Positions 1 to 7,908 of a stretch of DNA of 8,693 nt are shown piece by piece. This DNA is from Bacteroidota bacterium. GTDB lineage: Bacteria > Bacteroidota > Bacteroidia > Flavobacteriales_D > Crocinitomicaceae. Within the stretch, counting starts at the first letter, position 1. Each line of letters starts with the position of its first letter. The stretch lies in contig SBGS01000233.1 in the NCBI GenBank assembly GCA_006226555.1, positions 1 to 8,693 on the forward strand. Direction: 5' to 3'. The notes below the pieces were generated by a model. That model was given only the letters and a program-made list of their open reading frames with translations. It was not told the DNA's origin and did not search any database. The position numbers were made by a program, and so were the translations under genes.

Positions 1-1289
1 TCTACCAGAAACCCTTGGAAGAGCGAGATAAATCCACCACCCATGATCATCATGATCAGGAAACCGGATCCCTTGTTCGTATAATCTCCCAATCCGGAAA
101 TGGCAAGCGTAAAGATGCACGGCCAAAGAGTAGAACAGAACAAGCCCACGCTCACAATGGCGTATATACTCACAGTTCCTTCCATAAACATACCGATCAA
201 CAGCGCAACGATCCCTAAAACAGAGAACAAAGCCAGCTGATTGGCCGGATTACCCTTACTCATCATTTCCGCGATGATCAGAACGACAACGACTACAGCA
301 TAGAAGTAGATCTGGCTGAGGTCCTGTCCGGAGAACAGATTCACCAGAATGAACACCCCAAATGCAGCGTAAGGAAGAAGGACACGCAGTATGGTACGCA
401 TAACCTTATCCGAAGCAAAAACGCCTGCAGCAGAAGTCCATCTGCCGATCATCAAGCTTGCCCAATACAACGAAACATAGGGTGTGATCTCGCTGGACGA
501 CATGTTGTAGTTCACTTTCAGATACTCGCCGAGATTTCCTGCCGTTGCCACTTCAACTCCCACGTAAACGAAGATGGCGATCATTCCCAGGTAGAGCTGT
601 GGATAGTCCTTGATCGATTTCTTGCTGCTGGAAGTCTCTGTTGTTTGTTCAATGTGGTTCGGAACTTTGGATACCATGATCAGTCCTGCAACGATCAGGA
701 ACGACAACCCAAGAAGAAGATAAGGGATTTTAATGCTTTCAATACTCACTGCTCCGTGCTCTCCGGATGCGGTTCCAAAAATGGCCAGAGAGATCAGCAC
801 CGGACCTATAGTCGTACCGATGTTGTTTACGCCTCCCGTTAAACTCAGGCGTTGTGAACCTTTTGCCGGATCTCCCAATGAGATCACCAACGGATTCGCG
901 GCTGTTTGTTGTAAAGAGAAACCAAGTCCCACTACAAATAAACCACTGATCATCAACGAAAAAGATTCCATACTCGCAGCAGGAATAAACAAGAGTGTTC
1001 CCAAAGCAGATATGGCCAGCCCCAGAGAAATACCTTTTTTATATCCAATGCTGGATAAAATATCGCGTTTCAAGGCATAGGAAATGATCAGATATAAGAT
1101 GGAACCTACCGTGTAGGCCACGTAAAAAGCAAAAGAGATCATTTGTGACTGCCACTGCTGCAGGTGCAATTCTTCCTTGAAAACAGGGATCAGAATGTCA
1201 TTCGACGCCGCGACAAATCCCCAAAAGAAAAAAACAGTTGTCAGGGTGATCAGTGCACCGTAATTAGTCGATTGAGTAGATGAGCTCAT
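1..1289 (-). CDS. Sugar MFS transporter, FucP/GluP (glucose/galactose permease) family, C-terminus cut by window edge
   Basis: I translated this by hand from an ATG at 1289-1287; the frame stays open for 429 codons to the left edge, so the C-terminus is missing. The protein is very hydrophobic and should have about 12 membrane helices, with a hydrophilic loop near residues 208-229 joining the two MFS halves. Family marks are FFFWGF (residues 20-25) and NDILIP (30-35) in helix 1, IGYKKG (81-86) in the loop between helices 2 and 3, and LQQTAANPL (126-134) in helix 4. These are typical of the fucose/glucose-galactose/N-acetylglucosamine permeases, which are inner-membrane sugar-proton symporters. 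D31 matches the substrate-linked Asp of E. coli FucP. The FucP helix-4 Glu appears as Gln here, as in GluP-like members. The exact sugar cannot be read from sequence. The gene lies 51 bp downstream of dxs on the same strand, with no functional link evident. Confidence 0.88.
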   Translation of the reverse strand, partial: MSSSTQSTNYGALITLTTVFFFWGFVAASNDILIPVFKEELHLQQWQSQMISFAFYVAYTVGSILYLIISYALKRDILSSIGYKKGISLGLAISALGTLLFIPAASMESFSLMISGLFVVGLGFSLQQTAANPLVISLGDPAKGSQRLSLTGGVNNIGTTIGPVLISLAIFGTASGEHGAVSIESIKIPYLLLGLSFLIVAGLIMVSKVPNHIEQTTETSSSKKSIKDYPQLYLGMIAIFVYVGVEVATAGNLGEYLKVNYNMSSSEITPYVSLYWASLMIGRWTSAAGVFASDKVMRTILRVLLPYAAFGVFILVNLFSGQDLSQIYFYAVVVVVLIIAEMMSKGNPANQLALFSVLGIVALLIGMFMEGTVSIYAIVSVGLFCSTLWPCIFTLAISGLGDYTNKGSGFLIMMIMGGGFISLFQGFLV

Positions 1290-1302
1290 GCTTTTTTTGG
1301 TG

Positions 1303-1329
1303 CAAAATAGAAAATAAATCCCTTAGGGA
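1303..1329 (-). terminator. Possible weak terminator-like hairpin between dxs and the MFS gene
   Basis: Read on the minus strand after the dxs stop, TCCC-TAA-GGGA (1329-1319) can form a 4-bp stem with a 3-nt loop. It is followed by the T-rich stretch TTTATTTTCTATTTTG. The stem is short, so any termination would be weak or partial. It could equally be chance. It leaves open whether the transporter is read through from the dxs promoter. Confidence 0.2.
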
Positions 1330-1340
1330 AGCATCTTGGT

Positions 1341-3287
1341 TTAAGACGCAACAGTTTTCTCTGCCTTTACCTTAGCTACCAGCTGCTCTGCCGTTGCAGC
1401 GATCGCAGCACTATCGTATCCGCAATCTGCCCACAATTCTTTCTGCGTACCGTGGTGAATGTATTCGTCCGGAATACCCAATCTCACTACTTGAGCCTGA
1501 TAGTTCTGATCTGCCATAAACTCCAGAACAGCAGAACCAAAACCTCCCATCAGACAGCCGTCTTCAACAGTGATCACCTTGCTGAATTTTGAGAATACTT
1601 CGTGCAATAGTGTCTCATCGATCGGCTTCACAAAACGCATATCATAGTGCGCAGCAGAAATACCCTTCTCTTGTAAGGTTTGGATGGCTTCTTGTGCAAA
1701 ATTACCCGGATGACCTACCGTAAGGATAGCGATGTCTTCGCCGTGAGATACTTTTCTTCCTGTACCCACCTTGATCGCTTTGAGCGGAGTTTTCCATTCG
1801 GTCATCACGCCATTTCCACGTGGATAGCGAATAGTGAATGGTCCCATATTTTCCTGCTGTGCAGTGTACATCAAATTGCGCAGCTCCTCCTCATTCATAG
1901 GAGAACTTACGATCATGTTAGGGATCATACGCATGTAAGCAAGGTCATATGCACCGTGGTGTGTGGCACCATCTGCTCCAACCAGACCACCTCTGTCGAG
2001 ACAGAATACAACGTTTAAGTTTTGTAGTGCAACGTCATGCAATACCTGGTCAAAGGCACGCTGCATGAAAGAAGAGTAGATGTTACAGAACGGAACCATT
2101 CCTTGTGTTGCCAGTCCGGCAGAGAAAGTAACAGCGTGCTGCTCCGCGATACCCACGTCGAACGTTCTGTCCGGCATCGCTTCCATCATAATGTTCATGG
2201 AACAACCTGTCGGCATCGCCGGGGTTATTCCCATAATTTTTTCATTCTTTTCAGCTAGCTCTACGATCGTGTGACCGAAAACATCCTGATATTTTGGTGG
2301 TTGAGGCGACTTAGGGATCACCTTAACGATCTCACCTGTTTCCTTGTTGAATACACCTGGAGCATGCCACTGCGTAGGGTTACCTTCCTCAGAGAATTTG
2401 TATCCGGCACCTTTTCTGGTGATGCAATGAAGAATTTTTGGTCCGGGAATATCTTTTAGATCTTCGAGCACTTTCGCTAATCCAACAACATCATGTCCAT
2501 CAACAGGTCCGAAATATCTGAAGTTCAAGGATTCAAATAAGTTGCTCTGTTTAAGTAGAGACCCCTTCAATGCATGCGAGATCTTGGAAGCTACAGATTG
2601 CGCATCTGGTCCAAAACGAGAGATCTTACCCAGTAGGTTCCATACTTCATCTTTCACCTTGTTGTAGGTATGAGAAGTCGTGATATCCGTTAAATATTCT
2701 TTGAGCGCTCCTACATTCGGATCGATCGACATACAGTTGTCGTTCAGGATCACTAGTAGATTCGCGTCTTTTTCAAAACCCGCATGGTTCATGCCTTCAA
2801 ATGCAAGACCAGCCGTCATGGCACCATCACCGATCACGGCAATATGCTGACGTTCTTTTTCTCCTTTATATCGGTTTGCTACAGCCATTCCAAGTGCAGC
2901 ACTGATAGAAGTGGAAGAATGTCCGACACCAAAAGTATCGTACTCGCTTTCAGATCGTTTTGGGAATCCTGAAATTCCGCCTTTTGTTCTGTTCGTTGGA
3001 AAAACTTCTTTTCTTCCGGTAAGGATCTTGTGACCGTACGCCTGATGACCAACATCCCATACGAGCTGGTCGTACGGTGTGTCAAAAACGTAATGCAAGG
3101 CAACAGTGAGTTCCACTACACCCAGACTCGCGCCAAAATGACTATTTCCGATCTCGGAAATAACGTCTACAATGTACTGTCGTACATCATCAGCCACACC
3201 CGGAAGGTCTTCGTACGTGAACTTTTCACGCATGTCAGCCGGGATATCAATTTGGCTTAAAAACGGTCCTGTTTGAAATTTTTTCAT
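1341..3287 (-). CDS. dxs: 1-deoxy-D-xylulose-5-phosphate synthase (DXS)
   Basis: DXS is a cytosolic thiamine-diphosphate enzyme that condenses pyruvate with glyceraldehyde 3-phosphate to give DXP, the entry step of the MEP isoprenoid pathway and a precursor of thiamine and pyridoxal phosphate. At 648 residues it is slightly longer than the usual 620-640. Visible motifs in order are: the N-terminal catalytic His in NSHFGASLG (H50); DVGHQAYGHK (78-87); GVGHSS (120-125); the ThDP/Mg site GDGAM (153-157) running to LNDNCMS (181-187); YFGPVDGHD (258-266); the pyrimidine-domain catalytic Glu in GIAEQHAV (E382); and DRGGLVGADGATHHG (431-445). A C-terminal transketolase domain follows from about residue 510. 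All key residues are present. I chose the ATG at 3287 because the longer frame opens with TTG at 3305, which lies inside the predicted -7 promoter box. The gene is divergent from ileS. Confidence 0.97.
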   Translation of the reverse strand: MKKFQTGPFLSQIDIPADMREKFTYEDLPGVADDVRQYIVDVISEIGNSHFGASLGVVELTVALHYVFDTPYDQLVWDVGHQAYGHKILTGRKEVFPTNRTKGGISGFPKRSESEYDTFGVGHSSTSISAALGMAVANRYKGEKERQHIAVIGDGAMTAGLAFEGMNHAGFEKDANLLVILNDNCMSIDPNVGALKEYLTDITTSHTYNKVKDEVWNLLGKISRFGPDAQSVASKISHALKGSLLKQSNLFESLNFRYFGPVDGHDVVGLAKVLEDLKDIPGPKILHCITRKGAGYKFSEEGNPTQWHAPGVFNKETGEIVKVIPKSPQPPKYQDVFGHTIVELAEKNEKIMGITPAMPTGCSMNIMMEAMPDRTFDVGIAEQHAVTFSAGLATQGMVPFCNIYSSFMQRAFDQVLHDVALQNLNVVFCLDRGGLVGADGATHHGAYDLAYMRMIPNMIVSSPMNEEELRNLMYTAQQENMGPFTIRYPRGNGVMTEWKTPLKAIKVGTGRKVSHGEDIAILTVGHPGNFAQEAIQTLQEKGISAAHYDMRFVKPIDETLLHEVFSKFSKVITVEDGCLMGGFGSAVLEFMADQNYQAQVVRLGIPDEYIHHGTQKELWADCGYDSAAIAATAEQLVAKVKAEKTVAS

Positions 3288-3302
3288 AAACGTTAAACAA
3301 AA

Positions 3303-3334
3303 CAAATATAGATCAACATCTGAACTTAAACAAA
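3303..3334 (-). promoter_or_regulatory. dxs promoter, Bacteroidota sigma-70 type
   Basis: On the minus strand TTTG (3334-3331), a 20-bp spacer and TATATTTG (3310-3303) match the Bacteroidota consensus TTTG-N19..20-TAnnTTTG without mismatch. Transcription should start about 5-7 bases downstream, near 3297, giving a leader of roughly 10 nt before the ATG at 3287. The match and spacing are seen directly; promoter activity is inferred. Confidence 0.75.
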
Positions 3335-3429
3335 TGTCTTGCGATCTTATTGTACAAATGTACGGATTTTAACATCGTTTGGGAAGAATGAGAACGCTTA
3401 TTTGGCCTGCTCAGTTGAATTGGAATTGT

Positions 3430-3437
3430 TATCTTCG
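3430..3437 (+). promoter_or_regulatory. Likely ileS -7 promoter element
   Basis: TATCTTCG differs at one position from the Bacteroidota -7 consensus TAnnTTTG and sits 20 bp before the ileS ATG, the usual place. A good -33 box is lacking: the nearest TTTG (3401-3404) is 25 bp upstream, longer than the normal spacing, and the GTTG at 3414-3417 is too close. The initiation point would be near 3442-3444. No Shine-Dalgarno sequence is evident. Confidence 0.45.
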
Positions 3438-3457
3438 CACGATTCAAAGCAAAGATC

Positions 3458-6400
3458 ATGTTGAAGAAGTACACGACATATAAAAACCTTGATTTACCAG
3501 TAGTTGCGGATGAAGTATTGAAGCGTTGGAAAGAGGAGTCCATTTTTGAGCGTTCGATCAGCTCTCGTCCTGAAACGAATCAGTTCGTTTTCTTTGAAGG
3601 ACCGCCTTCTGCGAACGGATTACCGGGAATACACCACGTTATGGGGCGTACGATCAAGGATATATTCTGTCGATACAAGACTTTGCAAGGATATCAGGTA
3701 AAGCGTAAAGCAGGTTGGGATACGCATGGATTACCGGTTGAGCTAGGTGTTGAAAAAGAACTCGGAATTACCAAGGAGGATATCGGGAAGAAAATTTCCA
3801 TTGAGGAATATAACGATGCATGCCGCAAGGCAGTTATGAAATACACGGACATCTGGAACGACCTGACCGAAAAAATGGGTTATTGGGTGGACATGGAGAA
3901 TCCATACATCACTTATGAACCGAAGTACATGGAGTCGGTTTGGTGGTTGTTGGGTCAGCTGTACGAAAAAGGATTGCTGTACAAAGGATATACGATTCAA
4001 CCATATTCGCCAAAAGCGGGTACCGGATTGTCCTCTCATGAGCTGAACCAGCCGGGTTGCTATCGTGATGTGACGGACACTACGGTTGTTGCTCAGTTTA
4101 AAATGGTGGACGGTCAAATGACGCCGTTCGGTTTGGATCGTGATATTCACTTCCTTGCATGGACGACAACTCCATGGACCTTACCTTCAAACACGGCACT
4201 TACTGTAGGTCCGAATATCGAATATGCTTTGGTTAAAACTTTTAACCAGTATACGTTTGAACCGATCAATGTTATTCTTGCGAAAAATCTTGTTGGATAC
4301 CAGTTCAGCAAGAATTTCTTTGAAGTAGAATCGGCAGAGGAATTAGCTGCTTTCCAGGCTGGAGATAAGAAGATTCCATACTTCTTGATTGGAACGTGTA
4401 AAGGTTCTGAGCTCACGGGGATTAAATATGAACAATTACTTCCGTTTGCTCAACCATTTGAAAATGCTGACAATGCGTTTCAGGTGATTCCTGGTGATTT
4501 CGTTACAACGGAAGATGGTACTGGTATCGTTCACACGGCTCCGACATTTGGTGCGGATGATGCTAAAGTTGCTGCCGATGCAGGAGTTCCTGGACTTTTG
4601 GTACTTGATGAAAATGACAACCCGGTTCCATTGGTGGATCTTCAGGGTCGATTCAGACCTGAAATGGGAGAGTTTGCCGGAATGTACGTAAAGAATGAAT
4701 ATTACGACGAGGGTCAGGCTCCTGAAAAATCTGTTGATGTTGAGATCGCGATCAAATTGAAAACAGAGAACAAGGCTTTCAAAGTTGAAAAATATGTCCA
4801 CAGTTATCCGCATTGCTGGAGAACAGATAAACCTGTCTTGTATTATCCACTGGATTCATGGTTTGTGCGCACAACTGAGGTAAAAGAAAGAATGATCGCA
4901 TTGAACAACACCATCAACTGGAAGCCTGAATCAACGGGTACAGGACGTTTCGGTAAATGGTTGGAAAATGTGAATGACTGGAACTTGTCAAGATCGCGCT
5001 ACTGGGGTATTCCTATTCCGATCTGGTCGACTGAGGATGGTGATGAAAGGATCTGTATCTCTTCCGCGAAGCAGTTAAAAGAAGAGTGCGATCGCGCTAT
5101 CCAGGCTGGTTTGATGACAAGCAATCCATTGGCGAATTTCGATCCGTCAGATATGTCGGATGAGAATTACAGTAAGATAGACTTCCATAAACACTACATG
5201 GACCAGATCACTTTGGTTTCAAGTAATGGGAAACCAATGAAGCGAGAAGCTGACCTTATAGATGTATGGTTTGATTCTGGTTCTATGCCTTATGCGCAAT
5301 GGCATTACCCATTTGAGAATAAGGACTTAATTGATAATCATCTGGCCTATCCTGCTGATTTTATTGCGGAAGGTGTTGATCAAACACGAGGCTGGTTCTA
5401 TACGCTGCATGCCATTGCAACTATGGTATTTGATTCTGTAGCATATAAGTCAGTTATTTCTAACGGACTCGTACTTGATAAGAACGGACAAAAAATGTCA
5501 AAACGATTGGGGAATGCCATCGATCCATTTGAGACATTGAGCAAATACGGTCCGGATGCTACGCGCTGGTATATGATAACGAATGCTCAACCATGGGACA
5601 ACCTGAGATTTGATCTTGATGGAATAACTGAGGTTCAGCGCAAGTTCTTCGGAACACTCTACAATACCTATTCGTTCTTTGCCTTATATGCAAACATCGA
5701 CGGGTTTGACAATAAGGCTGCTCAGATTCCTGTAGCAGATCGTCCAGAGATCGATCGTTGGATCATCTCTAAATTAAATTCTTTGATCAAGGAAGTAAAT
5801 ACAGCATACGAGTCTTTTGAACCAACAAAAGCAGGTCGTGCTATTCAGGATTTCGTGAATGATCAATTGTCGAACTGGTACGTTCGATTGTGTCGCAGAC
5901 GATATTGGAAAACAGGTGAGGATGAAGCTAGTCAGTGGGATAAGCTTTCAGCTTACCAAACCTTGTATACGGCATTGGAGACAATATCGATCCTGGGATC
6001 ACCGATTGCACCATTCTACATGGATCAATTATTCAATGATCTGAATTCAGTTTCAGGAAATCACGAATTGGATTCAGTTCACCTTGCGTCATATCCAAAG
6101 GTTAATGAGGCTGATATTGATAAAAATCTTGAAGCTCAGATGGAGATTGCACAAAAGGTGTCTTCGTTAGTTCTTGGATTGCGCAAGAAACAAAAGATCC
6201 GCGTGCGTCAACCACTGCAAAAGATCATGGTTCCGGTGTTGGACAAACGTTTCGCTGAAAACCTGATGCACGTGAGCGATCTGATCTTGTCAGAAGTAAA
6301 CGTGAAAGAGCTTGAATTGCTTTCTGAGGATAACACGGTTCTGGTTAAGAGTATCAAGCCAAACTTCAAAACGATCGGTCCCAAATATGGCAAACAGATG

Positions 6401-6874
6401 AAGGCTATTGCGGCCATGGTTTCTCAAATGTCAGCTGAACAGATCTCCATGGTGGAAGCGGAACACGGTTGGAAAGGAGAGATCGAAGGTGAGATGATCG
6501 AACTTGAACTGAGCGATTTTGAGATCACCGCGCAAGATATACCGGGATGGCTGGTGAGCTCAGAAGGAGGTGTGACTGTTGCGCTGGACATTACTTTATC
6601 AGAAGAGCTTATTTCAGAAGGTATAGCGAGGGAATTGGTCAACCGCGTTCAAAACTTAAGAAAGGAAACAGGACTTGAGGTAACGGATAGGATCATTTTG
6701 AATATCGAGACAAGCGAAGCGATCCGTGATGCAATATTGAATAATCAGCAGTACGTAAAAGGAGAGGTGCTGGCTGATGATATTGCCTTCACCTCTCTTG
6801 ATAACAATGCGTTATTGACTGATCTTGCTGAACCGGAAGATACTAAGATCGCGATCCAGCGGTCCGCTATCTGA
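3458..6874 (+). CDS. ileS: Isoleucyl-tRNA synthetase, eukaryotic-like type (IleRS2-like) with GIHH signature
   Basis: This class I aminoacyl-tRNA synthetase charges tRNA-Ile with isoleucine in the cytosol. The 1138 residues exceed the roughly 940 of E. coli-type IleRS1 and fit the eukaryotic-like type common in Bacteroidota. In order: the Rossmann-fold signature PGIHHV (56-61), with G57-I58-H59-H60 where H-x-G-H is canonical; AGWDTHGLP (85-93); the CP1 editing domain with the Thr-rich AWTTTPWTLP (234-243) and GTGIVHTAPTFGADD (354-368), apparently editing-competent; DQTRGWF (641-647); the KMSKR loop (679-683); and a helical anticodon-binding domain from about residue 760. A long C-terminal domain follows, including KKQKIRVRQPLQ, and the C-terminal region shows no IleRS1-style zinc cysteine cluster. 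The start is supported by conserved N-terminal sequence and the upstream -7 element. The last 8 bp overlap the end of the convergent secreted-protein gene. Confidence 0.97.
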   Translation: MLKKYTTYKNLDLPVVADEVLKRWKEESIFERSISSRPETNQFVFFEGPPSANGLPGIHHVMGRTIKDIFCRYKTLQGYQVKRKAGWDTHGLPVELGVEKELGITKEDIGKKISIEEYNDACRKAVMKYTDIWNDLTEKMGYWVDMENPYITYEPKYMESVWWLLGQLYEKGLLYKGYTIQPYSPKAGTGLSSHELNQPGCYRDVTDTTVVAQFKMVDGQMTPFGLDRDIHFLAWTTTPWTLPSNTALTVGPNIEYALVKTFNQYTFEPINVILAKNLVGYQFSKNFFEVESAEELAAFQAGDKKIPYFLIGTCKGSELTGIKYEQLLPFAQPFENADNAFQVIPGDFVTTEDGTGIVHTAPTFGADDAKVAADAGVPGLLVLDENDNPVPLVDLQGRFRPEMGEFAGMYVKNEYYDEGQAPEKSVDVEIAIKLKTENKAFKVEKYVHSYPHCWRTDKPVLYYPLDSWFVRTTEVKERMIALNNTINWKPESTGTGRFGKWLENVNDWNLSRSRYWGIPIPIWSTEDGDERICISSAKQLKEECDRAIQAGLMTSNPLANFDPSDMSDENYSKIDFHKHYMDQITLVSSNGKPMKREADLIDVWFDSGSMPYAQWHYPFENKDLIDNHLAYPADFIAEGVDQTRGWFYTLHAIATMVFDSVAYKSVISNGLVLDKNGQKMSKRLGNAIDPFETLSKYGPDATRWYMITNAQPWDNLRFDLDGITEVQRKFFGTLYNTYSFFALYANIDGFDNKAAQIPVADRPEIDRWIISKLNSLIKEVNTAYESFEPTKAGRAIQDFVNDQLSNWYVRLCRRRYWKTGEDEASQWDKLSAYQTLYTALETISILGSPIAPFYMDQLFNDLNSVSGNHELDSVHLASYPKVNEADIDKNLEAQMEIAQKVSSLVLGLRKKQKIRVRQPLQKIMVPVLDKRFAENLMHVSDLILSEVNVKELELLSEDNTVLVKSIKPNFKTIGPKYGKQMKAIAAMVSQMSAEQISMVEAEHGWKGEIEGEMIELELSDFEITAQDIPGWLVSSEGGVTVALDITLSEELISEGIARELVNRVQNLRKETGLEVTDRIILNIETSEAIRDAILNNQQYVKGEVLADDIAFTSLDNNALLTDLAEPEDTKIAIQRSAI

Positions 6875-7814
6875 TCATGATCTTTTCTATTGTTTCTTCA
6901 CTTCCTGAAGAAACTTTCAGAAGAAATGTACCCGACTGAAGTGCGAGGTTGTTTAATACGATATTGTTCGTACTGAAGTACTGATCTTCAAACACGTGTC
7001 TACCGTTAAGGTCAACGATTGTTATCGTATAGTCTCCGTACTCAGCCAACGAAACATACAAGTTTTCACCATTTGACGGATTTGGATATACATTGATTTC
7101 AGTATGGGCTGCTCTATCGATCCTGACTACTGGCGAGGAGCTACTTTCTCCATCATAGTCTGTTTGATCTAATCGGAGATACTCGTAATTCATGCTGTTA
7201 GTGAACGAGAAGGAATAATTCAAGGTTTGCGTTGAATTTCCTGCGCCATTTATATTTTCGATTACATCCCAGCTACTTCCGTCAACTGATCCGAGAATAG
7301 TAAAAAAATCATTGTTGTGTTCACTTGCTGTTGTCCATGTAACATCAACCGATCGTAATACTTCAGAGGCACTGAAGCTTACTAACTCAACTGGCAATGG
7401 AATAGGTGAAAGTACCACAGGTCCGAGAAGAGTGCCACTTGACCCTAACCATACATCGATACCACAAATACGAATACTGTGACTTGGAGTACCATTACCT
7501 GAATCTTGTATCGAACCTCCCGGATTTACAATTACGGATGAGCCGCATTCCAAACGCAATTTTGCTCCAGGCGAATCAAACAATAGTACACCGTTTACGA
7601 TAATAACCATTGGAGTACCCGTAAGATCTGTATTTACTGAAACCGTAACCGTATGGGCTGCATCGATAATTATGGTGTCACCGGGTGCTGGTACCACGCC
7701 ACAAGACCAGATCAAAGGATCAGCCCAGTTACCTGATGCAATTGAAGTACAAGTAGCTGTGCGCGCATAAGAAAAAACAGAAATGAATGCGAGTAGAGTG
7801 ATGAGCGTTTTCAT
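6867..7814 (-). CDS. Secreted protein: G8-like N-terminal region, Fn3-like domain and T9SS type A sorting domain
   Basis: The 315-residue protein begins with a Sec signal peptide (MKTLITLLAFISVFSYA; cleavage near residues 17-20). Residues about 22-125 form a beta-rich, helix-like region opening with SGNWADPLIW and PAPGDTIIIDAAHTVTV, resembling the start of G8-type domains of surface proteins. Residues about 140-232 match a Bacteroidota Fn3-like module (PVELVSFSAS, VTWTTASEHNNDFFTI, NGAGNST, YLRLDQTDYDGE). Residues about 238-315 are a T9SS type A sorting domain (INVYPNPSNGENLYVSL ending in KIMIR), predicting export through the outer membrane with C-terminal processing. C22, C38, C90 and C117 could form disulfides. 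No catalytic residues are recognisable, so the role may be adhesive or structural; the function is unknown. It is convergent with ileS, overlapping by 8 bp, and its TAG stop is at 6867-6869. Confidence 0.88.
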   Translation of the reverse strand: MKTLITLLAFISVFSYARTATCTSIASGNWADPLIWSCGVVPAPGDTIIIDAAHTVTVSVNTDLTGTPMVIIVNGVLLFDSPGAKLRLECGSSVIVNPGGSIQDSGNGTPSHSIRICGIDVWLGSSGTLLGPVVLSPIPLPVELVSFSASEVLRSVDVTWTTASEHNNDFFTILGSVDGSSWDVIENINGAGNSTQTLNYSFSFTNSMNYEYLRLDQTDYDGESSSSPVVRIDRAAHTEINVYPNPSNGENLYVSLAEYGDYTITIVDLNGRHVFEDQYFSTNNIVLNNLALQSGTFLLKVSSGSEETIEKIMIR

Positions 7815-7908
7815 AGTAGCAGATTTAGGGGGTTGATCTATTACAAAAACGCAGGTAAATTTGAATGGTTGGCTAAAGTAGTTGTGTATGCATAATAAAA
7901 AACCATCA

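Noticed and set aside
733..1080. 115-codon plus-strand frame inside the transporter gene
   Set aside because: The minus strand encodes a continuous, family-specific MFS protein across this stretch, so the plus-strand frame is a shadow.
1302..1309. Minus-strand TATTTTGC as a -7 promoter box for the MFS transporter
   Set aside because: It is one base short of TAnnTTTG and no TTTG lies at the -33 distance.
3338..3354. A second, upstream dxs promoter using the other TTTG copy
   Set aside because: The candidate -7 box GACATTTG has a first-base mismatch and only 16 bp spacing, while the proximal promoter matches perfectly.
3743..4150. 135-codon open frame antisense to ileS
   Set aside because: It lies entirely inside a strongly conserved synthetase gene, and its translation lacks any recognisable domain; it is a shadow frame. 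The other antisense frames in ileS and dxs were rejected for the same reason.
7873..7880. Minus-strand TACTTTAG as a promoter box for the T9SS-protein gene
   Set aside because: It has one mismatch to the -7 consensus, no clear -33 TTTG, and would give a leader of about 50 nt, unlike the short leaders predicted for other genes here.
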